This document shows positions 56,719 through 64,000 of a stretch of DNA of 64,000 bases, one piece after another; the stretch's first letter is position 1, and the number at the start of each line of letters is the position of its first letter. Below the pieces are notes generated by a model. It saw only the letters and a list, made by a program, of their open reading frames with translations, had not been told where the DNA came from and did not search any database. The translations under genes and the position numbers were made by a program. The stretch covers positions 620,001 to 684,000 of the forward strand of contig NZ_BMTN01000002.1 of assembly GCF_014649695.1 (NCBI RefSeq), read 5' to 3'. The stretch is from Streptomyces kurssanovii. Lineage in GTDB: Bacteria; Actinomycetota; Actinomycetes; Streptomycetales; Streptomycetaceae.

Positions 56719-56804
56719 GTGAGTGCTCCTTGGACGGATAGGACGGATGAACGCATAAAAGAGTAGCCGATCGGAGGACCGACCCCACAATCGGCTACTG
56801 TGTG

Positions 56805-56877
56805 TAGCGGTGACCGGACTTGAACCGGTGACACAGCGATTATGAGCCGCTTGCTCTACCGACTGAGCTACACCGCT
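56805..56877 (-). tRNA. tRNA-Met (CAT)
   Basis: 73-base cloverleaf, acceptor AGCGGTG / CACCGCT, anticodon loop CTCATAA, T arm CCGGTTCAAGTCCGG. Elongator-type; an initiator would have the C1-A72 mismatch and a GGG anticodon stem. Confidence 0.93.
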
Positions 56878-56923
56878 GCGATGCAGGGTTCCCTCGCCCG
56901 AAGGCGAGGTCACTCGACATCAG

Positions 56924-56996
56924 AGCCCCAATACGGAATCGAACCGTAGACCTTCTCCTTACCATGGAGACGCTCTGCCGACTGAGCTATTGGGGC
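56924..56996 (-). tRNA. tRNA-Thr (GGT)
   Basis: 73-base cloverleaf, acceptor GCCCCAA / TTGGGGC, D arm TAGCTCAGTCGGCAGAGC, anticodon GGT in loop ATGGTAA, T arm TACGGTTCGATTCCGTA. A hairpin CCTCGCC-CGAA-GGCGAGG lies between the two tRNAs. Confidence 0.94.
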
Positions 56997-57339
56997 GAGC
57001 GATGAAGACATTACACGGTCCCTCGCCGATCGCCCAAATCCGTTTCCGTGGGGGCGGCCGACCCTGCTTCCGGCCCTGCTTCCGGCCCGCCCGCACGGTC
57101 CCGGGTGCGGCCCCTCGCACCCTCGTCCGCAGGCCCGCGGACGACAACCCGCCCGCCCCGTAGGCCATTGACGACCACGCCGGTACGACTATTGCGCTCC
57201 TCCTCGAAGCGCACCGCGAGCGCCCCTACGCTCGACGCACGCTGTGTGATCCTCTCCGGCTCCCACGCCACGGCTCCCACACCGCCCGGGCAGTGTGCGC
57301 GACCGCCGTCCGAGCCCGACCGCCCCACCCAGGAGCGCG

Positions 57340-58572
57340 ATGCCCGACAGCCAGCCGCAGCCGCCCGGCGGCGCCACCGCGGACACCGCCGCGCTGCTGC
57401 TCTGCGGCGCACGGCTCACGGACGGTCGCACGGTCGACGTACGGCTCAGCGGCGGCCGCATCGAGGCAGTCGGCACCGCGGGAAGCCTCCCGCCGCACTC
57501 CGCCCGGGTGGACCTGACGGGATTCCTGCTGCTGCCCGCGCCCGCCGAACCGCACCTCCACGGCGACACGGCACTCAGCGCGGAGACCCCCGGCCCCGTG
57601 TCGTACGACACACAGGACGTCCAGCGGCGCGCCACAGAGGCGGCGCTGCTCCAGCTGGGCCACGGGGCGACGGCGCTGCGCTCGCACGTACGCATCGGGG
57701 ACGTCCAGGGCCTCGGACCGCTGGAGGCGGTGCTCCAGGCCAGACGGTCCCTGCGCGGCCTCGCCGATCTGACCGCCGTCGCCGTGCCGAGGCTGCTGAC
57801 GGGCGTGGCCGGCGCCGACGGCCTGGCTCTCCTGCGGGACGCGCTGAAGATGGGTGCCGGCGTGGTGGGCGGCTGCCCCGACGCGGACCCCGATCCCACC
57901 GGGTACGTGGAGACGGTGCTGGGGATCGCCGCCGAGTACGGCTGCCCCGTCGACCTGCACACCCACGGCGACGACCCGGCACGGCTGGCGCGGCTCGCGG
58001 CCATGGCCGGCGGGCTGCGGCCCGGCGTCACCGTCGGGCCGTGCGCCGGTCTCGCCCGGCTGCCCAGGGCCATCGCCTCCCGGACCGCGGACCAGCTGGC
58101 GGCGGCGGGCGTCACCGTCGTCTCCCTGCCGCAGGGCGGCTGCTCAGGCGTCGAACAGCGGGGGAACGCGCCGGTCCGGCTGCTTCGGGCGGCGGGCGTG
58201 CGGGTCGCCGCGGGCAGCGGGGCGCTGCGGGACGTGTGCAACCCGGTGGGCCGCGGGGATCCGCTGGAGGCCGCGTATCTCCTGTCGTCCCAGGCGGGGA
58301 TGCGGCCCTCGGACGCCTACGGCTGCGTCGCCGGCGCGGCCCGCGAGGTGATGGGACTGCCCCCGGTACGGGTCGAGGCCGGCTTCCCCGCGGAACTGCT
58401 CGCGGTGCGCGGTGAGCGGATCTCGGGCGTACTGTCGCTCGCGTACAGCAGGATCGTCATCCACCGCGGACGGGTGGTCGCCCGCACGAGCGCGGTGCGC
58501 GAGTACTGCGACTCCGCGGCGGCCGTCGCTCTGGAACTGCCACGCCAGGGGCGGTCGGACCCGGGGCCCTGA
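57340..58572 (+). CDS. Amidohydrolase, cytosine deaminase-like
   Basis: A 410-residue metal-dependent hydrolase. ATG 57340 lies four bases after AGGAG; an upstream in-frame start at 57295 is not favoured. Metal-site features: EPHLHGDTALS with HLH, VDLHTHGDD and a GALRDVCNPVGRGDPLEAAY segment as in cytosine deaminases. It may deaminate a nucleobase or a related ring; the metal-ligand pattern differs enough that the substrate is uncertain. Confidence 0.72.
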   Translation: MPDSQPQPPGGATADTAALLLCGARLTDGRTVDVRLSGGRIEAVGTAGSLPPHSARVDLTGFLLLPAPAEPHLHGDTALSAETPGPVSYDTQDVQRRATEAALLQLGHGATALRSHVRIGDVQGLGPLEAVLQARRSLRGLADLTAVAVPRLLTGVAGADGLALLRDALKMGAGVVGGCPDADPDPTGYVETVLGIAAEYGCPVDLHTHGDDPARLARLAAMAGGLRPGVTVGPCAGLARLPRAIASRTADQLAAAGVTVVSLPQGGCSGVEQRGNAPVRLLRAAGVRVAAGSGALRDVCNPVGRGDPLEAAYLLSSQAGMRPSDAYGCVAGAAREVMGLPPVRVEAGFPAELLAVRGERISGVLSLAYSRIVIHRGRVVARTSAVREYCDSAAAVALELPRQGRSDPGP

Positions 58573-58729
58573 GGGCGTCGACTCGCGGTGGAGGCGGGGG
58601 TCCTGGGCCCCTCGCGGTGCGGGCGCGCGGGCGCCGAGAGCGGGAGGCGGGTGCGCGTTCCGGCCATCGGGGGCGTGTCCCCTTGCCGTCCCTGCGCACG
58701 CTCGGTGCTTCGGACGTAACGTCGTATGC

Positions 58730-59386
58730 ATGCGCATTGTCATCGCAGGAGGACACGGTCAGATCGCGCTCCGTCTCGAGCGGCTGCTCTCCGCGGGCGG
58801 ACACGAAGTCGCGGGCATCATCCGCGATCCCAAGCAGGGTGACGACCTGCGGGCCGTCGGCGCCGAGCCGGTGTTCCTCGACCTGGAAACAGCCTCGGTG
58901 GAACAGGTCGCGGCCGTGCTCCAGGGCGCGGACGCCGCGGTGTTCGCCGCGGGAGCGGGGCCCGGCAGCGGCACCGAGCGGAAGGACACGGTCGACCGCG
59001 GCGCGGCCGTCCTCTTCGCCGACGCGGCCGAACGGACGGGCGTACGGCGGTACATCGTCGTCTCCTCCATGGGCGCCGACGCCGAACACAAGGGCGACGA
59101 CGTCTTCGACGCCTATCTGCGGGCGAAGGGCGCCGCGGACGACTACGTGCGGTCCCGTCCCGGCCTGGAATGGACGATCCTGCGGCCCGGCACGCTGACC
59201 AATGACGCGGGTAAGGGCATGGTGCGGCTGGAAGTCTCGACGGGACGCGGCATGGTGCCGCGGGACGATGTGGCGGCGGTACTCGCGGAGATGGTGGAGA
59301 CACCGGCCACCGCGGGACTGACGCTGGAACTGGTCAGTGGTTCGACGCCCGTCACCGTCGCCGTGAAGGACATCGCGGGGAACTGA
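58730..59386 (+). CDS. NAD(P)-binding protein (YhfK/SDR-like)
   Basis: A 218-residue protein with N-terminal Rossmann signature MRIVIAGGHGQIALRL and the atypical SDR core RPGTLTN of the NmrA/YhfK group. The ATG at 58730 fits the fold; it follows the amidohydrolase by 157 bases. Its redox function is unknown. Confidence 0.78.
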   Translation: MRIVIAGGHGQIALRLERLLSAGGHEVAGIIRDPKQGDDLRAVGAEPVFLDLETASVEQVAAVLQGADAAVFAAGAGPGSGTERKDTVDRGAAVLFADAAERTGVRRYIVVSSMGADAEHKGDDVFDAYLRAKGAADDYVRSRPGLEWTILRPGTLTNDAGKGMVRLEVSTGRGMVPRDDVAAVLAEMVETPATAGLTLELVSGSTPVTVAVKDIAGN

Positions 59387-59531
59387 CCGAGCCGCCGCCG
59401 GCCGGTCGACCGTCGGATCCCCCGCCTGAATCCCCGTCATGGTCCGCGACGAATGCCCACGATGAAGCACGCGAGGGAGCACCTGATGAATCCCACGATG
59501 AATCCCCGTCGCCCCTAGGGTCTTTGAGGTC

Positions 59532-60041
59532 ATGAGCAATCACACACAGGAAGTCCGGCCGGTGGTCGTGGAGCGCGAGGAGCAGCTCTACGCCTACGTC
59601 CGCGGCTCCGTACGCATGGACGCCTTCGCGCTGATCGCCGACCGGCTGCCGGAACTCATCAACTGGCTCGCGGGCAACGGCGCGGAGTTCGCCGGAGCGC
59701 CGTTCTTCCGTTTCAACACCATCGACATGGAGGGCGAGTCGGTGGTCGAGGCCGGCATGCCCGTCGCCTCCGCCCCGGAGCCCGAGGGCGACATCGGCCT
59801 GGCCGTACTGCCCCCCGGCCGCTACGCGACGGTCACCCACGTCGGTCACCCGGACCGGCTCGCCGGCGTCGTCACGGCGATGCACGAGTGGGCGGGGCGC
59901 GAAGGCCTCGAGTGGGACATGACAGTGGTCGACGGGGCCGAGCACTGGACATGCCGGACGGAGACGTACAAGACGGATCCCCGGGTGGAGCCGGACATGT
60001 CCAAGTGGGAGATCGAGCTGGCCTTCCGCCTGGCCGACTGA
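59532..60041 (+). CDS. GyrI-like / effector-binding domain protein
   Basis: A 169-residue protein resembling the AraC effector-binding (GyrI-like) fold, with the features VREEQLYAYVRGSVR at the start and LPPGRYATVTHVG in the middle. Such domains bind small cationic or hydrophobic ligands. Immediately precedes the island boundary. Confidence 0.68.
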   Translation: MSNHTQEVRPVVVEREEQLYAYVRGSVRMDAFALIADRLPELINWLAGNGAEFAGAPFFRFNTIDMEGESVVEAGMPVASAPEPEGDIGLAVLPPGRYATVTHVGHPDRLAGVVTAMHEWAGREGLEWDMTVVDGAEHWTCRTETYKTDPRVEPDMSKWEIELAFRLAD

Positions 60042-60262
60042 CGGGCGCGTTCGCCGCTACGACGACGGCTCGGGGCCCGTGGGCCGTCCCGCCTCGCGCG
60101 GCGACCGGCCCACGACGCGGTTGCGGCACACGGGGTGTCGCGGCCGTCCTGAGGTCGGCCGGCAGGCGGGCGCGGAGCGCCGAGATCTGTGGCGCGGGGA
60201 GCCGAGATCCGCGGCAGAGCTGTCAAAGGCGGGCGGACCGTGTTCGACACCTTGAACGAGGA

Positions 60263-60299
60263 ATGGCCCCTGGCCTGCGTTTCCGCAGATCAGGGCCAT
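60263..60299 (-). terminator. Terminator downstream of the tRNA-Tyr remnant
   Basis: Nested inverted repeats: ATGGCCC/GGGCCAT outer stem and CTGCG-TTTC-CGCAG inner stem. It lies just past the tRNA-Tyr 3' end, where the terminator of an intact tRNA gene would be. Confidence 0.6.
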
Positions 60300-60308
60300 C
60301 TCTTCGCG

Positions 60309-60360
60309 TGGCGGCGCCAGGATTCGAACCTGGGTAGGCTAAGCCGACGGATTTACAGAC
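60309..60360 (-). other. 3' fragment of tRNA-Tyr (attachment site)
   Basis: The minus strand reads CTGTAAA (Tyr anticodon loop), then a long variable arm, the T arm CCAGG-TTCGAAT-CCTGG and CGCCGCC plus A. The 5' half of a tRNA is absent on the other side, where the anticodon stem no longer pairs. This is the pattern left when an element integrates into the 3' end of a tRNA gene. Confidence 0.7.
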
Positions 60361-60449
60361 TCCTGTCGTTCGCGTCCAAGTACCCCTCCTGACCTGGGGC
60401 GGAGCGGGCAGCGCACGCGGTACGCGGACCTGCCGTCCACGTCTCGTCC

Positions 60450-60910
60450 ACGGCGGGCTCAGAGAGGCATAACAGGAGTCGCCTCCGGCGACACGATCCA
60501 TGGCTCGGCTGCGCCGACGGGCTGCAACACCCGGGCTCGTAACCGCTGGTCGGAGCCTTGACCGGACAGCCGGACACCCCGGACACACCTCGTCGAAGGC
60601 TGGCGGAGGAGGACTATTACGCCGCGCTGCAGCCGCCCGCCCCGCCAGGCGATCTCCACCTGGGGCGGCGGCACACCGTGGTTGAGCCAGTTCGTCAGGC
60701 GGGTGTGCCGCAGGTCGTAAACCCGCGGGCCCAGCAGCGAGGCGGATCCTCCGGCGTGAGCACAGCCTGGCGGGCACTCCTCCACGCGCGGCGGATGACC
60801 GAGCCCCGAGCGCGCCGCCGGGTTCACCCATGAACACCGAGTCACCCCGCTTCGCGCTCTCGCCCGGGGGAGCCCACCGAACCAGTCAGCCACGCAGCGG
60901 GACAGTGTCG
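60450..60910 (-). pseudogene. Tyrosine integrase remnant (multiple frameshifts)
   Basis: The minus strand keeps integrase pieces in three frames: GDSVFMGEPGGAL near 60810-60846, then GSVIRRAWRSARQAVLTPED in a second frame, then SLLGPRVYDLRHTRLTNWL with NHGVPPPQV in a third at about 60660-60760. The YDLRH box is recognisable; the His and Tyr boxes after it are lost. It points toward the tRNA-Tyr fragment, the normal arrangement of an integrase beside its att site. It cannot be active as written. Confidence 0.7.
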
Positions 60911-61015
60911 CTTGCGCACAAGCTGAGCCCTAGCAACGGCTCAGCGTTGGTGTACTGACCTTTAGCCTGCGGTAGGCATGATCTGGATGTAGCCGGGCGG
61001 GGGCTGGGGGTAACA

Positions 61016-63163
61016 ATGAACGTGCTTCGCAACCTATGGCTTCGATGTGGCCTGTGGATCAAATTTGCGCTTTTTGCAATATTAGGCGGAACGAGCGGAC
61101 TGGTCGCCGGAATCTGGCTACCGGCGACAGAAGCAGGAGCGATTGGGGGCGCTGTACTTGCTCTATGCAGCGGCGCGGCTGCCAGGAACGACCTCGCCCT
61201 AAGCGACAGGGGGCGTCAGCGACAGCGGGCTGCGGCTAGCCTTTTGACCAAAAATGCAGGCGGCCGACTGCCGCGTGTTCGCGAGATCCGAGATCCGGCA
61301 CTAGTAGGTATTCACCCGCACCAGAAGGAAGTCGGCGACTACGCTGACAGATATTGGGACGCTCCGCCCTACATTCCGCGCGACATCGAAGCGGACCTGC
61401 ATTCCGCAGTTCGCAGCGGAGGCTTCGTTCTTCTGATTGGAGAATCAACAGCGGGGAAATCTCGCTCAGCGTTCGAGGCCGCACGTGCCCTCTTGCCAGA
61501 ATATTTTCTACTGAGCCCTCGAAGCCGAGAAGGCATATCCAGCCTACTCGACGCACTAGGCTTGCATGGAAAATACCTTGTGTGGCTCGACGATTTAGAA
61601 CGCTTCCTCGGACCTGACGGTTTGACTTCATACGGCTTGAGTCGAATCCTGGGAACTGGGTCGACGATCATAGCCACCATGCGGACACCCGAATACGACC
61701 GCTATGGAGGCCACGCCGAGGCGATTATCGAACGCGTAGATTATGAAGTCTGGCGTGACGGTCGCGATGTAGTTCGCCTGGCGAAAAAAATCCGCATACC
61801 GCGCCAGTGGTCTCCAGCGGAACGGGAAAGAGCACTGTCGCACAGGAGTGACTATCGAATCAATCGCGCCCTGAATGCATCTCGGCAATTTGGAGTGGCC
61901 GAGATTTTGGCCGCAGGACCGCAACTCCTGGAGGCGTGGAGAAATGCGTGGACTCCAGGGACTCATCCACGAGGTGCCGCAGTCGTGCTGTCGGCAGTGG
62001 ATGTACGGCGCGCTGGCATTCACGCCGCGATACCAGGTGCCTTCCTGGAGCAATTGCATGAGGTCTACCTTCAGCTTCGAGGTGGCCAACAACTGCGTAC
62101 GGAAACCTTCGAGGAAGCGCTTGCATGGGCCCTTCGCCCCCTGGGAAATTTTGGCGCCAGCATGCTGGTCGGAGACAACACTAGCCTGCGCGCGTTCGAC
62201 TACTTTCTAGACACCCTCAACAAAGAAGTAATCCCTGACTCCTCATGGGATATGATTTTGACACAAGCCCATCCGCGGGACGCGCTTGAAATGGGAATGA
62301 CATCACTGCTGGATTCTCGTCACGATCGAGCCGAAAGAGCGTTTGCTGTCGCGGCACAAGCGGGACTCCCAGCGGCACATGTAGCAAAGGCAGTCGTTAT
62401 GGGTAAGACTGGCCGCGTCGATCAAGCAGTCATGGAATTGCGGTCGATATGGGAATCTCGGGCCAGCTCCCTAGGCAGGGAAGACCCAGATACTCTCGAC
62501 GCTCACGCCAAACTGGCATATTGGATCCTGAAGCAAGGGCGCGCAGCGGAGGCCTTGTCATTATTGCGTGAACTGCTACCCCTTCAAGAATCTAAGCTTG
62601 GAACGGATCATCCCGGCACTCTTGACACCGAGTTAAGGATCGCTAACGCGATCGGCTATTCGGGGCGTCCAGCCGATGCGGCTGATCAGTGCTGCGCCCT
62701 ACTTCAGAGATTCAGAAGGAGTCTCGGGCCTGACCACATAGAAACGCTGGATGTTGAAGCAAGAATAGCCATGTGGACCGGCAAGTCTGGTCGATACACA
62801 GACGCAATTCTTCTTACTGAGAAATTGGTGACGCGGCGCGTCAAAGTCCTGGGGCCAAATCACGCCGACACGCTATATGCCCGTGGGCGGGCAGTTGCAT
62901 GGCTGGCAGCTACGGGGCGACACGAAGAGGCCTTCGAAGGTGCGCGAAAACTCCTGGATGATAGGGAAAGACTGCTAGGGCCCGACCATTTGCACACACT
63001 CCATACCCGGCGCCAGATGGCGCGTCTGACTGAGCGCATCGAAGGCTCCACATGTGCCCTACCTGTTTGGCAGAGGGTGTTGGATGAGCATCTCCGCATT
63101 CTCGGACGAGAGCACCCGCTGACTCTGCAGGTGGTTGCACGCTCAGGGCTTGCAGTGGACTGA
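61016..63163 (+). CDS. Membrane-anchored P-loop NTPase with TPR repeats
   Basis: A 715-residue protein in AT-richer DNA. Two hydrophobic helices near residues 11-57 anchor it to the membrane. A P-loop domain has Walker A GESTAGKS (142-149) and Walker B YLVWLDDLE (187-195), like STAND/NACHT-type or ORC-like ATPases. The C-terminal third has six repeats each of 42 residues, each opening with a LGxxHxxTL block, i.e. TPRs for protein recognition. At least three in-frame TTA codons (61595, 62561, 62633) suggest bldA-dependent, late or conditional translation. Start ATG 61016 follows GGGGGTAAC. Such sensor-ATPase-TPR proteins often act in phage defence or signalling; no function is proven. Confidence 0.78.
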   Translation: MNVLRNLWLRCGLWIKFALFAILGGTSGLVAGIWLPATEAGAIGGAVLALCSGAAARNDLALSDRGRQRQRAAASLLTKNAGGRLPRVREIRDPALVGIHPHQKEVGDYADRYWDAPPYIPRDIEADLHSAVRSGGFVLLIGESTAGKSRSAFEAARALLPEYFLLSPRSREGISSLLDALGLHGKYLVWLDDLERFLGPDGLTSYGLSRILGTGSTIIATMRTPEYDRYGGHAEAIIERVDYEVWRDGRDVVRLAKKIRIPRQWSPAERERALSHRSDYRINRALNASRQFGVAEILAAGPQLLEAWRNAWTPGTHPRGAAVVLSAVDVRRAGIHAAIPGAFLEQLHEVYLQLRGGQQLRTETFEEALAWALRPLGNFGASMLVGDNTSLRAFDYFLDTLNKEVIPDSSWDMILTQAHPRDALEMGMTSLLDSRHDRAERAFAVAAQAGLPAAHVAKAVVMGKTGRVDQAVMELRSIWESRASSLGREDPDTLDAHAKLAYWILKQGRAAEALSLLRELLPLQESKLGTDHPGTLDTELRIANAIGYSGRPADAADQCCALLQRFRRSLGPDHIETLDVEARIAMWTGKSGRYTDAILLTEKLVTRRVKVLGPNHADTLYARGRAVAWLAATGRHEEAFEGARKLLDDRERLLGPDHLHTLHTRRQMARLTERIEGSTCALPVWQRVLDEHLRILGREHPLTLQVVARSGLAVD

Positions 63164-63200
63164 GTCGACAACCGGACCCCGGTCTGCCGCTATCGCTCCG

Positions 63201-63675
63201 CTACACCAACCCATCCAACGCTGCTCGAACTGCTCGCAGATACGACTGCCGAGCGGCAAGGAACGCATCCACATTGCGATAGCTCTCGTCCTGGCTGCGG
63301 TAGGCGTTCACAGCGATCAGCACGTCATTGGCGGCAGCCTCAACGGTCGTAGGCCCTTCCAAGGTGACCAGGGCGGCGGCAGACGTCAGGTCAGCAAGGC
63401 CGGCGGGGGTGTCGCGTTCCATCAGCACCACCTTTTGGGCAGCCTCCAGAAACGCGACGTACGCCTGCCGTCGGCGATCCTCGATCCTTGAGCGGCGTTG
63501 CTCCTCCAGGTTCACTCGCACTGTGTCCAGCAGCGTGTCTGCCTGCCTGGCGGTTGCCGGCGTGCTTAGCCGCCTCCGCCTGACGGAGACCGGCGTTGCG
63601 CGTGTACCACCCCGTGGCGATGCTGCCTGCCACCGCTGATCCGGCAGCAATCAGCGCGACCCCCCATTCGCTCAT
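63201..63675 (-). pseudogene. Small membrane protein split by a 4-base frameshift
   Basis: Starting at ATG 63673-63675 (MSEWGVALIAAGSAVAGSIA), one frame gives a transmembrane helix and NAGLRQAEAAKHAGNRQA, then goes out of frame. The other frame resumes with QADTLLDTVRVNLEEQRRSR and RRRQAYVAFLEAAQKVV. A tandem TGCC at 63540-63547 explains it: removing one unit gives a single 156-residue protein (a coiled-coil membrane protein common in streptomycetes). Broken, phase-variable or a sequencing error. Confidence 0.72.
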
Positions 63676-63719
63676 TCGAGCATTCTGCCCGGTGAAGCTC
63701 CGCCACGGGGAGGCCGTTG

Positions 63720-64000
63720 TCACGTGGGCTTGCTCGGTGAAGCGGACTGCGGCCCGCCCGTGTCGATGGCCAGGTGAGCGTTCGCGGCTCGCGCTTCTGC
63801 CGCCATCTCCGGAAGCTCAACTACCGTCACGCCGGCCTCTCTCAGGGTCTCCACCCCGACGCAGTTACTCACGAAGAAGTCCGGCTCCCGCCACGCAATG
63901 ACGACCCGCTGAATGCCGGAGTGCAGCACCAGCTGGGTACAGCTCAACGGACGCGACTTCCGCTCCGTGCAGGGCTCCAACGTGGTGTACAGCGTGGCGT
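63720..64000 (-). CDS. Cytidine/deoxycytidylate deaminase-like protein (5' part outside window)
   Basis: The frame is open from 63998 to the stop at 63720, so the N-terminal part is beyond the window. It reads TLYTTLEPCTERKSRPLSC, the zinc-binding PC-x(n)-C motif of the CDA/RibD-type deaminases, then RVVIAWREPDFFV and a C-terminal tail. It could be a riboflavin-type or dCMP/CMP deaminase. A TTG at 63978-63980 is not the start, since the motif continues upstream. Confidence 0.7.
   Translation of the reverse strand, partial: ATLYTTLEPCTERKSRPLSCTQLVLHSGIQRVVIAWREPDFFVSNCVGVETLREAGVTVVELPEMAAEARAANAHLAIDTGGPQSASPSKPT

Larger units (their letters stand above)
60309..64000. mobile_element. Integrated island at tRNA-Tyr (other end beyond window)
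   Basis: Starts at the tRNA-Tyr fragment, contains a decayed integrase, a low-GC NTPase-TPR gene with TTA codons, a frameshifted small gene and a deaminase. The tRNA 5' part and matching att site should lie beyond 64000. No replication, transfer or plasmid genes are seen in the part visible. Confidence 0.65.

Noticed and set aside
60223-60837. 204-codon minus-strand ORF through the tRNA-Tyr fragment
   Set aside because: It runs through the tRNA remnant and through only one of several integrase frames; not a single gene.

Overview
The window is very GC-rich, uses GTG and TTG starts as well as ATG, and carries the ribosomal, RNA polymerase and secretion genes in an actinobacterial arrangement. 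Protein sequences and gene order (rpmG, MaoC pair, murB, aspC, tRNA-Trp, secE-nusG, rplKA, rplJL, rpoBC, rpsLG-fusA-tuf, S10-spc-alpha) point to Streptomyces or a very close relative. Almost all core genes lie on the minus strand, so transcription of the core block runs from the high to the low coordinates.

Layout by region. 1-6150: 5' part of rplM with its promoter, an ABC-F ATPase, a Gly/Gln/Tyr-rich single-pass membrane protein, a sortase-type surface protein and truA. 6221-22481: the S10, spc and alpha clusters, read from rpsJ to rplQ, including secY, adk, map, infA and the 37-codon rpmJ; many stop and start codons overlap by one base. 22482-23046: a long rpsJ leader and promoter. 23047-27444: a two-gene plus-strand RNA-repair cassette (RNA ligase fused to a polynucleotide kinase, then a protein with MJ1316-like, EEP, 2H and poly(A)-polymerase-like domains). 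27712-29862: a PIG-L-type lipoprotein. 30003-34359: tuf, fusA, rpsG, rpsL. 34938-42420: rpoC and rpoB. 42974-47966: rplL and rplJ with an L10 leader, a lipoprotein, rplA, rplK, nusG and secE, then tRNA-Trp.

48375-60041 is housekeeping and metabolic: an aspartate aminotransferase, an adenosine deaminase-like enzyme, a TetR/oxidoreductase pair with two operator-like palindromes, murB, an MFS exporter with its TetR regulator and matching palindromes, a MaoC-like dehydratase pair, rpmG, tRNA-Met and tRNA-Thr, a cytosine deaminase-like amidohydrolase, an NAD(P)-binding protein and a GyrI-like protein.

From about 60309 the window enters foreign DNA. The 3' part of a tRNA-Tyr gene sits next to a decayed tyrosine integrase read in three frames, which looks like one end of an integrated element. 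Inside it are a membrane-anchored P-loop NTPase with six 42-residue TPRs, lower GC and at least three TTA codons; a small membrane protein broken by a 4-base duplication; and a truncated cytidine/deoxycytidylate-type deaminase running off the end.

The strongest candidates for new biology are the RNA-repair cassette, a near-identical hairpin motif shared by the rpsL and rpsJ leaders, and the NTPase-TPR gene in the tRNA-Tyr island.
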